From: Cryobacterium frigoriphilum
GTDB lineage: Bacteria > Actinomycetota > Actinomycetes > Actinomycetales > Microbacteriaceae
Direction of reading: 5' to 3'
Length of the DNA stretch: 64,000 bases
NCBI RefSeq assembly: GCF_004403305.1
Contig: NZ_SOHE01000069.1
Location: 102,521 to 166,520 of the forward strand
The notes beneath the pieces are model-generated. The model was not told where the DNA came from, made no database searches, and saw only the letters and a list, made by a program, of their open reading frames with translations. A program made the position numbers and the translations under genes. This document shows, piece by piece, positions 54,468 to 63,320 of this stretch. Positions within the stretch are counted from its first letter, which is position 1. Each line of letters starts with the position of its first letter.

Positions 54468-55532
54468 ATGACCCTCGACCCGGTAGCGCACGACCAGGCA
54501 CGCCTCGAATGGTTGCTGGACTCCGACCCTGCGCTGCGCTGGCAGGTGCAGCGTGACCTCGCCGGTTCGCCCCGGGCTGTCTGGGCCGAGACCCGGGCCC
54601 GGGTGGGCTCCGAGGGCTTCGGCGTGCGCCTGCTTGCGCTGCAGGATGCCGACGGCCAGTGGGCCGGTGGGGCGTACTTTCCCAAAGATTTTGATTTCGA
54701 CGGCCCCGAGGCAGCGGATGGTGCGGGGCAACCGTACACGGCAACGACCTGGTCGCTCAACTCACTGCGTGACTGGGGCCTCGACGCCGAAGCCTTGGCC
54801 GGCACGGCCGAGCTGCTCGCGGTGAACAGCCGCTGGGAATACGAGAACCTGCCGTACTGGGGCGGTGAGGTCGACGCCTGCATCAACGCGTTCACCCTGG
54901 CCAACGGTGTCTGGCTCGGCGCGGATGTCTCCGGAATCGCCCAGTGGTTTCTTGACCATCAGATGACCGAGGGCGGGTGGAATTGTGAGTGGGTCGAGGG
55001 GTCTGCCCGCTCATCGTTCCACTCCACGCTCAACTCGCTGCGGGGGCTGCTGTACTACGAGGAGGCGACCGGGGGAGATGTCGGCGGTCACCGCGAGGAA
55101 CTTCGCGCGGCTCGGCGGGCCGGGGAGGAGTACCTGCTCGAGCGTCGGCTGCTGCATCGGCTTTCGACGGACGAGCTGGTCGGGCCGTGGGCGCCGCGGT
55201 TCGCGCATCCGTTTCGCTGGTTCTACAGCGCGCTCGCCGCGGTGGACTACTTTCGTGCGGCGTCGATGCGCGACGGCACGTCGCCCGATGAGAGGCTCGG
55301 CGAGGCGATCGAGCTGATTCGCGCCGCGCGGCTGCCCGACGGAACCTGGCTTCAGGAGCGACGCCACCCCGGGCGGGTCTGGTTCGAAACCGACGTTGCG
55401 GCCGGAGAGCCATCGAAGTGGCTGACGTTCTACGGCATCCGAGCGCTCGCCTGGTGGGACGCCGCGTACCCGGCAGGGCCTGAGGGTGTGCCCGACGGCA
55501 GAACGACGAACGGCATCCGTTCTCGGCCATGA
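54468..55532 (+). CDS. Squalene-cyclase-like (alpha6/alpha6 barrel) protein
   Basis: 354 residues, no membrane segments. Repeated motifs of the prenyltransferase/squalene-cyclase barrel are visible: LLALQDADGQWAGG, FLDHQMTEGGWNCEW and AARLPDGTWLQER. The D-x-D-D catalytic motif of true cyclases is missing, so activity is unclear; many actinobacterial homologues are unassigned. Its stop codon lies in the loop of a large terminator hairpin. The 3' codons (TTNGIRSRP) are part of that stem. Confidence 0.8.
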   Translation: MTLDPVAHDQARLEWLLDSDPALRWQVQRDLAGSPRAVWAETRARVGSEGFGVRLLALQDADGQWAGGAYFPKDFDFDGPEAADGAGQPYTATTWSLNSLRDWGLDAEALAGTAELLAVNSRWEYENLPYWGGEVDACINAFTLANGVWLGADVSGIAQWFLDHQMTEGGWNCEWVEGSARSSFHSTLNSLRGLLYYEEATGGDVGGHREELRAARRAGEEYLLERRLLHRLSTDELVGPWAPRFAHPFRWFYSALAAVDYFRAASMRDGTSPDERLGEAIELIRAARLPDGTWLQERRHPGRVWFETDVAAGEPSKWLTFYGIRALAWWDAAYPAGPEGVPDGRTTNGIRSRP

Positions 55533-55560
55533 GGGCCGGGAACGGATGCCGTTCGTCGTG
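55504..55560. terminator. Bidirectional terminator, 20-bp perfect stem
   Basis: ACGACGAACGGCATCCGTTC at 55504 pairs perfectly with 55541-55560. The 17-base centre extends the hairpin (CGGCC/GGCCG). It separates the convergent squalene-cyclase-like and putP genes and includes the stop codon of the former. No U-tract, as is common in GC-rich actinobacteria. Confidence 0.8.
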
Positions 55561-55584
55561 AGTGCTGCTGGTCGTGCTCGGGAG

Positions 55585-57102
55585 TTAGACCGAGGCCTTC
55601 TCTGAGGCCTTCTTCGGAGCCTTGTAGTTCGGGTGAGCCTGCTCTGCAGCGGCGTCGAATTCGGCGTCGATCTCAGAGTTGGGCTTGTAGGTGGCGAGCG
55701 ACACGACGATGGCGACCAAGAGGCTGGCGCCGAAGCCGGGCACGATCTCGTAGAGCACGTCGCCCAGCGGGGAGTTGCCCCAGATGAACACGACGACGGC
55801 ACCGGTGACCATGGAGGCCAGCGTTCCCCAGGTGGAGAGCTTCTTCCAGTACAGGGAGAGAAGCACGACCGGGCCGAACGCGGCACCGAAGCCGGCCCAG
55901 GCGAAGCCGACCAGGTCGAGAATGGTCGAGTTCTGCTGCAGCGCGATGACGCCCGCTGCGATGGCAACGAGCAGCACTCCGAGACGGCCGAGCATGACCA
56001 GCTGCTTCGGGGACGCATCCTTCTTGCCGACGATCTTGTAGAGGTCCTCCACCAGGGCGGAGGAGGAGACGATCAGCTGCGAGGAGATCGTGCTCATGAT
56101 GGCAGCGAGCACGGCGGCCAGCACGAGACCGGCGATGAACGGGTGGAACAGCGTCTGCGAGAGCAGCAGGAAGACCGTTTCCGGGTTCGCGAGGGTCAGG
56201 TCGGGGTTCTGCTGGAAGTACGCGAGTCCGATGAGGGCCGTGGCAATGGCGCCGAGGGCGGTGATAATCATCCAGCCGATGCCGATACGGCGTCCGGCCT
56301 TGGCGTCCTGCGGCGTGCGCATGGCCATGAAACGCACGATGATGTGCGGCTGACCGACGTAGCCGAGGCCCCACGCTGCCGCGGAGATGACACCGAGTAC
56401 GGATCCGCCGGCGGTCAGAGAGAGCAGGTTCGGGTCGATCTCGCGGATCGAGTCGAGGGTAGCCGTGACGCCGCCGGTAGCGTTGAGGGCCACGAGCGGA
56501 ACGGCGACGAGGGCGACGAGCATCAGGATGCCCTGAGCGACGTCGGTGAGGGTAGCGCCGAGGAAGCCGCCGAACAGCGTGTAGAGCAGGGTGACGCCGG
56601 CGACGATCAGCATGCCGACCACGAAGGTCGAGCCGAAGGACTCCTCGAAGAACACTCCGCCGGCGACCATGCCGGAGGAGACGTAGAACGTGAAGAACAC
56701 GAGGATGATGACGCCGGAGACGACCCGCAACAGGCGGGACGTGTCCTTGAGGCGGTTCTCGAAGAAGCTCGGGATGGTGATGGAGTTATTCGACACCTCG
56801 GTGTAGGAGCGCAGCCGCGGGGCCACGAACTTCCAGTTCAGCCAGGCACCGATGGTGAGGCCGATGGCGATCCAGGCCTCAACGAGACCGGACACGTAGA
56901 TTGCGCCGGGAAGGCCGAGCAGAAGCCAGCCGGACATGTCGGACGCACCCGCGCTGAGCGCTGCGGTGCCGGGCTTCAGGCCTCGGCCTGCGAGCATGTA
57001 ATCGTCGAGGTCTTTGGTTTGGCGAAAGGCGAAGTAGCCGATCGCGACCATGCCGGCGAGGTATAAAACGATAGCAATTAACTGAAAAGTCTGATCCGTC
57101 AT
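55585..57102 (-). CDS. putP: Sodium/proline symporter
   Basis: 505 residues, about 13 helices of the sodium-solute symporter family. FAFRQTKDLDDYMLAGRGLKPG, SAGASDMSGWLLLGLPGAIYVSG and GYVGQPHIIVRFMA are PutP hallmarks. It imports proline with sodium for nutrition or osmoprotection. The C-terminal tail is Lys/Ala-rich. Divergent from the ArsR-like regulator. Confidence 0.93.
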   Translation of the reverse strand: MTDQTFQLIAIVLYLAGMVAIGYFAFRQTKDLDDYMLAGRGLKPGTAALSAGASDMSGWLLLGLPGAIYVSGLVEAWIAIGLTIGAWLNWKFVAPRLRSYTEVSNNSITIPSFFENRLKDTSRLLRVVSGVIILVFFTFYVSSGMVAGGVFFEESFGSTFVVGMLIVAGVTLLYTLFGGFLGATLTDVAQGILMLVALVAVPLVALNATGGVTATLDSIREIDPNLLSLTAGGSVLGVISAAAWGLGYVGQPHIIVRFMAMRTPQDAKAGRRIGIGWMIITALGAIATALIGLAYFQQNPDLTLANPETVFLLLSQTLFHPFIAGLVLAAVLAAIMSTISSQLIVSSSALVEDLYKIVGKKDASPKQLVMLGRLGVLLVAIAAGVIALQQNSTILDLVGFAWAGFGAAFGPVVLLSLYWKKLSTWGTLASMVTGAVVVFIWGNSPLGDVLYEIVPGFGASLLVAIVVSLATYKPNSEIDAEFDAAAEQAHPNYKAPKKASEKASV

Positions 57103-57243
57103 TGGGTTTCCTCTAAGTGGATGCCCGTTGTATGGGTCTTCGGATGGCTATGAGTACAGGCCATATATCAGATCTCTAGTATCGCAGACATCCGGATTTC
57201 ATGTGGCGGCACACATTCACAGCTCAAAATCTTGCATATCTTG

Positions 57244-57269
57244 CAGGTGTAAGAATATAGTTACACCTG
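57244..57269. promoter_or_regulatory. Palindrome CAGGTGTAA-N8-TTACACCTG
   Basis: A perfect 9-bp inverted repeat lies just upstream of the ArsR-like gene's ribosome site and overlaps its likely -10 region. It is a strong candidate for an autoregulatory operator. Confidence 0.7.
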
Positions 57270-57283
57270 TCAGGAGGCGAAGC

Positions 57284-57589
57284 ATGAATGTGGAGCAACT
57301 CAGCGCAACACTCGCGGCGGTCGCGAGCCCGCAGCGCATGCTGATTCTCACCGAATTGAGCGCCGGGCGTGTGCATGTGAGTGAGTTGGCGCGGCGGGTG
57401 GGGATGTCCCGGGCGTTGCTCTACATGCATCTGGCCAAGCTCGAAGCGACCGGGTTTGTGACGACAGCACTGGAGCTCTCCCCGGAGGGCACCGCGCTGA
57501 AGCACGTCTCGCTCGCTCCGTTTTCGCTGACGGTGGATATCGCAGTCATTACACAGGCCGTGGCGAACGCCGCGACCACACACGAGTAA
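57284..57589 (+). CDS. ArsR-like winged-helix regulator
   Basis: 101 residues from ATG 57284 with AGGAGG upstream (the frame is open from 57128). VASPQRMLILTELSAGRVHV, SELARRVGMSRALLYMHLAKL is an ArsR/MarR-type HTH. No Cys or clear metal site, so it may sense something else. The small membrane protein gene follows in 10 bases. Probably autoregulated through the palindrome upstream. Confidence 0.85.
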   Translation: MNVEQLSATLAAVASPQRMLILTELSAGRVHVSELARRVGMSRALLYMHLAKLEATGFVTTALELSPEGTALKHVSLAPFSLTVDIAVITQAVANAATTHE

Positions 57590-57599
57590 GGAAATCATC

Positions 57600-57836
57600 A
57601 TGGGGTTCGACTGGGCATATCTGATTCCGATCGCCGGAATCGTCGGCGGCATCACCTACGGGATCTTCGCGATGTACTTCAAGTCTCGTCGTCACACTTC
57701 TGACTCGAGCAGCGTTTCTGCCCTGCGCGACGCGCTCGCCACCAGCAACGAGACCAACGCCCGGCTGCTCGCCAAGCTGGACTCGATGGACGCTCGTCTC
57801 GGTTCCATCGAGCGCACCCTCAGCGAGGTCGGCTGA
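57600..57836 (+). CDS. Small membrane protein with coiled coil
   Basis: 78 residues: an N-terminal transmembrane helix (YLIPIAGIVGGITYGIFAMYF), then a charged linker and a coiled-coil helix (LAKLDSMDARLGSIERTLSEV). The layout recalls PspB. It is co-transcribed with the ArsR-like regulator and may be its target. I do not recognise a family. Confidence 0.78.
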   Translation: MGFDWAYLIPIAGIVGGITYGIFAMYFKSRRHTSDSSSVSALRDALATSNETNARLLAKLDSMDARLGSIERTLSEVG

Positions 57837-57869
57837 CTTCAGCTCTTCGCTGCCGCGCAAGCGCGGGGG

Positions 57870-58544
57870 TTAGGAATCGGTGGATGTGCGGACACCGCGT
57901 TCGTTTTGGAGCCAGTCCCAGAAGTAAGAGCAGGCCTGCGACTCGGAGTCGAATTCGTGAACGGTGTGTCGGCGGCCGCGCTCCAAATAGTATGAAGTCC
58001 ACTGGCCGTCACGCTGCTCCAGGTAATATGCTTCGCCGTTTGCGGCGCCGTTGATGGAGTAGGCAGAGGCCATGATGTGTGCCTCCAGCAGCACGCGGAG
58101 CTCAGCCAGATTCGTTGGCTGGTTGACGGCGTCACCGAAGACCCTCGGGTTGTTTTGCAGGATCACCTCGTACGCCCACCGCCTGCCGGCCGAGTCCACC
58201 CAACTCACGTCCAGGAACTCCCCGTTTTGCCCGAGGCGCCCGGGAGCGAACGTCGCAACCAACGGGTGATCATCGCCGTGCGGATTGTCGAACGTGACGA
58301 TGAGCCCGGGTACGGGGTGCGCCAGGTCGAAGCCGACCGGGCGCACAATGACGAACGGATTCCCATTCTCTATGACCTGAAGCGGCCACGTGCCGCCATG
58401 CGAGTCGGTCCACAACAGGTCCGTGAGAACACCGTTTTCGTTGACGACTCCGGGAATGAGGGTCGCCACCATCCGCTTGCCGCCCTCATCCGCGGAGTCA
58501 AATAAGACGATCGTTCCGGGTGCCGCAGCACTGAGATTGAACAT
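57870..58544 (-). CDS. Novel protein with internal duplication
   Basis: 224 residues from ATG 58544 (GGGAGG upstream). Two related blocks of about 58 residues occur: PGTIVLFDSADEGGKRMVAT onward and PGLIVTFDNPHGDDHPLVAT onward. Both continue with a pattern G-x-(N/R)-x-x-(E/Q)-N-G-x-(L/F)-(T/L)-D-(L/V) and W-x-D-S-x-G. The C-terminal part is different and ends with EFDSESQACSYFWDWLQNE. I do not recognise it; the tail recalls immunity-type proteins. Confidence 0.75.
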   Translation of the reverse strand: MFNLSAAAPGTIVLFDSADEGGKRMVATLIPGVVNENGVLTDLLWTDSHGGTWPLQVIENGNPFVIVRPVGFDLAHPVPGLIVTFDNPHGDDHPLVATFAPGRLGQNGEFLDVSWVDSAGRRWAYEVILQNNPRVFGDAVNQPTNLAELRVLLEAHIMASAYSINGAANGEAYYLEQRDGQWTSYYLERGRRHTVHEFDSESQACSYFWDWLQNERGVRTSTDS

Positions 58545-58676
58545 GAACCTCAGCCTCCCACTCGTGAAGTCCCGCGTCTGCGATTTTGCGCTCTGCGAGA
58601 AAGGGTAGCCGTGTGGCGACGGATACGGCGAAGCCTCGGATCGGATTGAGGAAGGTGACTCTGACAAGCTGTCTTC

Positions 58677-59273
58677 GTGACCGCGGATATAGAGATAGTC
58701 CAACTCAACGACCCACGCCTGCAGCATCTAATCGAGGCGGGTTACGTCGTTGTCGGCGAATCGTGGGGTGCCCGCCTGCGGCTCAGCGAGCCACCTCACC
58801 GAGCGGTGCTGACCGCGGCCGTCGTTGCGGCGACGGATCAGGGATTCCTGATCAAGGAACTCGATGACAGCTGGGCGCCCCAGGTCACGGCGCTGGAAGC
58901 CGTGAACCACGCCGACTACCCCTACACGCCGGCGACAGCCGTGCCGCAGCGCGACGAGTCCGAGGTACTCGAACTGTGGAGATCGGGGTACCGCCTGTTT
59001 GGTGCAATCGATGCTGGGCAGCTCGTGGCTGTCACCGTCATTAGCCTGACGACCGCGCGTGCGGAAACTGAATTCACGTCCGTCCACCCTTCCTACCGCC
59101 GCAGAGGGCTCGCCGTTGCCGTCAAGGCGGCATCAATCACGGCCTTGGCCGACGATGGCGTGAGGATCTTCGGCACGGGTGGTGCTCAGGTCAATGCCGG
59201 CAGCATCCGCATGAATGAACATCTCGGCTATGCCATCGAGGAACGCTGGCTCAGCCTCGCGATGCCGAAATAG
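58677..59273 (+). CDS. GNAT-family acetyltransferase
   Basis: 198 residues from GTG 58677. The C-terminal GNAT domain has EFTSVHPSYRRRGLAVAVKAASI (acetyl-CoA loop) and NAGSIRMNEHLGYAIEERW. The N-terminal half (about 80 residues) may be a second, degenerate GNAT lobe. Substrate unknown. Divergent from the duplicated protein gene and 250 bp upstream of the second DUF222 gene. Confidence 0.85.
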   Translation: MTADIEIVQLNDPRLQHLIEAGYVVVGESWGARLRLSEPPHRAVLTAAVVAATDQGFLIKELDDSWAPQVTALEAVNHADYPYTPATAVPQRDESEVLELWRSGYRLFGAIDAGQLVAVTVISLTTARAETEFTSVHPSYRRRGLAVAVKAASITALADDGVRIFGTGGAQVNAGSIRMNEHLGYAIEERWLSLAMPK

Positions 59274-59336
59274 AGAAGGACCCATAGCGGTTTCCAGAGA
59301 CGCGCGGTTGTGCCGCGGCGCTGTCCGCAGGGGGAG

Positions 59337-61038
59337 TGGAGTGTCGGTGGGTGGTGAGAGGCTCGGGTTGAAAAGATGCGTTTCAGACTCCGACAGATGG
59401 AGCTGGTGCAGCACGATCACCCGGCCGAACAGGCCGCTACTCGGGGCGTCGATAAATACCAGACTCAGAAAAAGTTCTTGAGATTCTCTGGTATTTTTCT
59501 TCATGCGGGAGTAAACTGAGAATATGTCACAGACACTCCCGTCGGACACAGATGCCGACCACAATCCGGTAGACCAGCTCGCCTACATCACCGAGCAACT
59601 CGCCAAGGCCCTGACCGGGCTGACCTACTCACTACAAGATGATGCCTTGTCACTCGCCCTTCTTGATGGTCTTGAGCAGCTCGGCCGCCGCGTCGATGGT
59701 GCCCGCGTTGCATCAACAGCGGAGGTCGCCCGCCGCGCCGACGTCGAGCTCTACGGCGGCACCGCCAGCCTCTCCAAGCGCATGGGGTGCACCGGCAAGC
59801 TCGACCTCATCATGAGCGTCACCCACGTGTCCGTGCGAGAAGTGAAGCGACGCATCAGCCTGGGGGCGCTGACCAGCGCGCGGCCCGGGGTGGGACAGCT
59901 GCGACCGGCGGTGTTTCCCACCGTGAGTGCGGCACTGGCCGCCGGGGAGATTGGCGTGGACTCGGCCGAGATCATCGTGAAAGGCTTGCAGGAGGTGATC
60001 CGGCAGGCCGACCCCTCGGACCTGCACCTCGCCGAACGAGTCTTGGTAGCCAACGCGACGGGCGCCCTCAACGACGACACCGCCGGTCTCCCCGGTGCCG
60101 GTATCGCGTTGCCCGCTGATCGGATGCGGGTGTTGGTACACGAGTGGCAGGCCCGCCTCGACCCCGACGGCATCGCACCCCAGGAAGAGGCTCGGGAGGC
60201 CAAGAGCAGCATCAGCTTCGGCTCATTCGAACGAGGCCTGTACCGGATCTTCGGCGGCGTGACCCCCGACCTGCGCGGGGAGTTCGAGACGTATTTCGCG
60301 TCGCGGCTGTCGGCGCGGGCGACGGTGAAGTTTCTCCCCACGGCCGGGCCGGCTGAGCTGGACGGGGCCGAGGGGGCCGATGTCGTGCCTGACACCGAGC
60401 TGGCCGGGTCCGACGGGGCCGAGGTCGTGCCTGACGCCGAGGTCGTTGATATCGACCGTCGCCCCGGTGGGGAGAAGCGGGCCGATATTCTGCGCGACAT
60501 GGTCCGTGAAGCGGCCCGCGACCCCAAAGCCGGAGTGATGGGCGGCTCGGCCCCCACCGTCACGGTGCACGTGAACGCGGTTGATCTCAACGCCGGGCGC
60601 GGCGTGGGCTGGATCGATGGAGTTGAGGCCCCGGTCTCACTCACGACCGTCGACCAGGCCCTCTGCAGTGGCGGGTTCATCCCGATCTTGTTCGGCCCGA
60701 ACAATGAGGTGCTGCGCGTTGGCGATAAGCGGCGGGCGTTCTCCCCAGCGATGACCAAAGCCATCATGTCTCGCGATGGCGGCTGCATCATCTCCGGTTG
60801 CGACATTCCGGCCTATTGGACCGAACTGCACCACGTGAAAAGCTACGCCCAGGGCGGCAAAACCGAAGTCGCCAACGGGGTGTGCCTCTGTTATCGACAT
60901 CACCACGCCATCGACACCTCGGGTTGGCAAATCCGCATGACCCACGGACGGCCCGAAGTACTCGGCCCCGCCTGGATTGATCCGAGCCAAACGTGGCGGC
61001 CCGCACAAAACCACCGCGCCAACCGCGCCGTGAGTTAG
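59337..61038 (+). repeat. 1.7-kb inverted repeat, arm 2 (with 23764-25462)
   Basis: Mirror of arm 1. The left end is TGGAGTGT at 59337. The upstream 187 bases contain scattered differences; the coding part is much closer. The right end is at the stop codon, after which no similarity is seen. Confidence 0.9.
59524..61038 (+). CDS. DUF222 / HNH endonuclease-like protein, copy 2
   Basis: 504 residues, the same length as copy 1. About 15 residues differ by eye, for example AYITEQL for AYINELL and CIISGCD for CIIPGCD in the HNH zinc motif. The Cys and His residues of the HNH fold are unchanged. The acidic linker repeat is also present. As for the family in general, its biological role is unknown. 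Confidence 0.92.
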   Translation: MSQTLPSDTDADHNPVDQLAYITEQLAKALTGLTYSLQDDALSLALLDGLEQLGRRVDGARVASTAEVARRADVELYGGTASLSKRMGCTGKLDLIMSVTHVSVREVKRRISLGALTSARPGVGQLRPAVFPTVSAALAAGEIGVDSAEIIVKGLQEVIRQADPSDLHLAERVLVANATGALNDDTAGLPGAGIALPADRMRVLVHEWQARLDPDGIAPQEEAREAKSSISFGSFERGLYRIFGGVTPDLRGEFETYFASRLSARATVKFLPTAGPAELDGAEGADVVPDTELAGSDGAEVVPDAEVVDIDRRPGGEKRADILRDMVREAARDPKAGVMGGSAPTVTVHVNAVDLNAGRGVGWIDGVEAPVSLTTVDQALCSGGFIPILFGPNNEVLRVGDKRRAFSPAMTKAIMSRDGGCIISGCDIPAYWTELHHVKSYAQGGKTEVANGVCLCYRHHHAIDTSGWQIRMTHGRPEVLGPAWIDPSQTWRPAQNHRANRAVS

Positions 61039-61072
61039 TGTGCAAGAACTGCGCCGCGGGCTTGCGTGCGGG

Positions 61073-62467
61073 CTACCGTACGAGGGCCGTCGTGAAGGTG
61101 ACGGATGCGTCGAGACCGGGCCCGGCTCGCGGCGTGAGACGCGCGCTGGCCCGGCTCGCCACGGCCAGCTGAGCGACAATGGCGAGGCCGAGGCCGCTCC
61201 CTGCGCTGTCGGAGGTCGCGCGCCAGAACCGGTCGAAGGCCCGGGAGCAGTCCTCTGGCGAGAGCCCCGAGCCCTCGTCGAGCACGTGCACGGCGGTCGT
61301 GTCGCCGTCGACGGACACCCGCACGATCAGGGTGCTCGCGGGCGGGCTCACGGTGAGGGCATTGTCGATGAAATTGTCGACGATCTGTTCCGCGGCCTCG
61401 GCGGTCGCCTGAATCGGCGCCGAGGCCGGCCCCTCGAAGCGGATGTCCACACCGATTTCCGCCGCGAGCGCCGCCCACTGCTCCACCCGCTGGCGCGCGA
61501 TGTCGGCGAGGTCGACCGTGATGAGCGGTGCAGAGTGCCCCTCGGTGCGGCTGAGCAGCAGAAGGCCTTCGACGATGTTGCCGAGGCGGTCGACCTCGCC
61601 CTCGGCGGCGGTGAGCCGCTCGGCGGCGCCGCGCGGGTCGGCGTTCATCAGCTCGCGGGCTCGTTCCAAGCGCAGCCGCAAGGCGGTGAGCGGCGTGCGC
61701 AGCTGGTGGGAGGCATCCGCCGCGAATGTGCGCTGCTGCTGAATGAGGGTGTTCAGGCGCTCGGCCATGCGGTTGAAGGAGCGCGACAGCGCACGAATCT
61801 CGGGGGCTCCGGCGGTCTCGTCGGCTCGGGATGCCAGGTCACCCTCGGCGAGGCGCTCGGTGGCCTGGCGCAACAGGTGCAGGCGCCGCGTGACCGTGCT
61901 CGAAAAAATGAACCCGACGACGCCGGCGAGCAGCACCGTCGTGAGCGCGACGAGGCCGAGCATGCGCAGCTGGTCGTTGACGGCATCCGTCACCACCTGC
62001 GACGGATAGGTGAGCCGCACGGCGCCGAGAACCTCGTCGCCGCTGAACACGGGCACGGTCACGTAGAGCAGGTCCTCCTGCAGGGTGTCGGAGTAGCGCG
62101 TGCCGGTTGTGATCGCACCGGTCAGGGAGTCGATGATCTCCGGCCGCGACGCGTACGACACACCCACCCGAGACTGGTCATCATCGCTCGTCACGACAGC
62201 CTCGCCCCGATTGTTGACGATGACCACGCGGGCGCCGCCGGCATCCCGGTAGGTGCGGGCCACAGCGGTCAGGGCTGCATCGTCGGCGATATCAACGCTT
62301 TCGAGGGCCTCCTCACTGCGTCCGGCAAGCACGAACGCGTCACGCTCGAGGGCCGTGATGATGCGGTCGTTCTCGACGCCCCGCAGGTAGAAGCTCAGCG
62401 GCACGTCCTGCACGAGCAGTACGAGCAGGGTGACGCCGACGAAGGCGGCCATCAGCCGCCACTTCAT
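61073..62467 (-). CDS. Sensor histidine kinase
   Basis: 464 residues. Helix 1 (LMAAFVGVTLLVLLVQDVPL) and helix 2 (LGLVALTTVLLAGVVGFIFSS) flank an extracytoplasmic sensor domain of about 125 residues. HAMP follows, then DHp with the phospho-His in ASHQLRTPLTALR, and a catalytic domain with NFIDNAL, DEGSGLSPED and GSGLGLAI. It overlaps the response regulator gene (ATGA). The signal is unknown. Confidence 0.93.
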   Translation of the reverse strand: MKWRLMAAFVGVTLLVLLVQDVPLSFYLRGVENDRIITALERDAFVLAGRSEEALESVDIADDAALTAVARTYRDAGGARVVIVNNRGEAVVTSDDDQSRVGVSYASRPEIIDSLTGAITTGTRYSDTLQEDLLYVTVPVFSGDEVLGAVRLTYPSQVVTDAVNDQLRMLGLVALTTVLLAGVVGFIFSSTVTRRLHLLRQATERLAEGDLASRADETAGAPEIRALSRSFNRMAERLNTLIQQQRTFAADASHQLRTPLTALRLRLERARELMNADPRGAAERLTAAEGEVDRLGNIVEGLLLLSRTEGHSAPLITVDLADIARQRVEQWAALAAEIGVDIRFEGPASAPIQATAEAAEQIVDNFIDNALTVSPPASTLIVRVSVDGDTTAVHVLDEGSGLSPEDCSRAFDRFWRATSDSAGSGLGLAIVAQLAVASRASARLTPRAGPGLDASVTFTTALVR

Positions 62468-63198
62468 TGTGACGGCGCCGATTGTGACGGCGCGGATTGT
62501 GACGGCACGATTGGGGCCGGCTGTTCGAAACGGAAACCGACCCCGCGCACCGACTCGATCCAGCCCGGGTTGCCGAGTTTCTTGCGGATCGCCGCGATGT
62601 GCGCGTCGAGGGTCTTCGTGGTGCCATACCAGTTGGTGTCCCAGACATCATGCAGAATGTCCGCCCGGCGAAACACCGCGCCTGGGTCGTCGGAGAGATA
62701 CACGAGCAGAGCGAATTCCTTGGGCGTGAGATAGACAAGGGAGTTGTCGAGCGTGACCCGCTGCGCGCGAGTATCGATGACGAGGTCGCCGAAGCGCCGC
62801 TCGGTCGGTTCCTGCTCGGTCTCTAGAGCTTCCGCCGAGGCTCCGAACCGACGATGCACGGCGCGGATGCGGGCCACCAGCTCTCGCATCCCGAACGGCT
62901 TCACGACGTAGTCATCGGCACCGATCTCGAGGGCGATCACCCGGTCGATTTCGCCGTCCCGAGCGCTGACCACGATGATCGGAGTGTCGTGGCGCGCACG
63001 GATGGCCCGGCACACGTCGATGCCGTCCATATCGGGCAGACCCAGGTCGAGCAACACCAGGTCGGGCCGGAACGTGTTCATCGCCGCGAGGCAGGCAGCG
63101 CCGGTTGTGACATGACTCGTCGTGAACTGGGCAGACCCCAGCCCGTCGATGATGCCGTCCGCGACGGACGCATCGTCTTCCACCAGCAGTACTCGCAT
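62464..63198 (-). CDS. OmpR-family response regulator
   Basis: 244 residues from ATG 63198. Receiver domain with D8-D9, phospho-acceptor D51 (LLDLGLPDMDG) and Lys in VVKPFG; winged-helix output domain with YLTPKEFALLVYL and ESVRGVGFRF. The last 15 residues are a pentad repeat (SAPSQ) encoded by a 15-bp tandem repeat that runs into the kinase start. Divergent from two exported-protein genes, its likely targets. Confidence 0.94.
   Translation of the reverse strand: MRVLLVEDDASVADGIIDGLGSAQFTTSHVTTGAACLAAMNTFRPDLVLLDLGLPDMDGIDVCRAIRARHDTPIIVVSARDGEIDRVIALEIGADDYVVKPFGMRELVARIRAVHRRFGASAEALETEQEPTERRFGDLVIDTRAQRVTLDNSLVYLTPKEFALLVYLSDDPGAVFRRADILHDVWDTNWYGTTKTLDAHIAAIRKKLGNPGWIESVRGVGFRFEQPAPIVPSQSAPSQSAPSQ
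62465..62505. repeat. 15-bp in-frame tandem repeat at regulator/kinase junction
   Basis: Two full units and a partial third (minus-strand CCGTCACAATC(C/G)GCG) end at the stop of the response regulator, where ATGA also starts the kinase. The repeat codes for the SAPSQ pentads. Confidence 0.85.
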
Positions 63199-63320
63199 GA
63201 CTTCAGTGTGCCGGGTGCGCTGCCGGTCGGCGAACCATCTGGTTGTCGGCGGGATCTTCTTGGACAAGTCTTGGACGTTCGCGGGCCGAAACCAGAACGG
63301 TGGATTCGTAGTCTCGAAGC

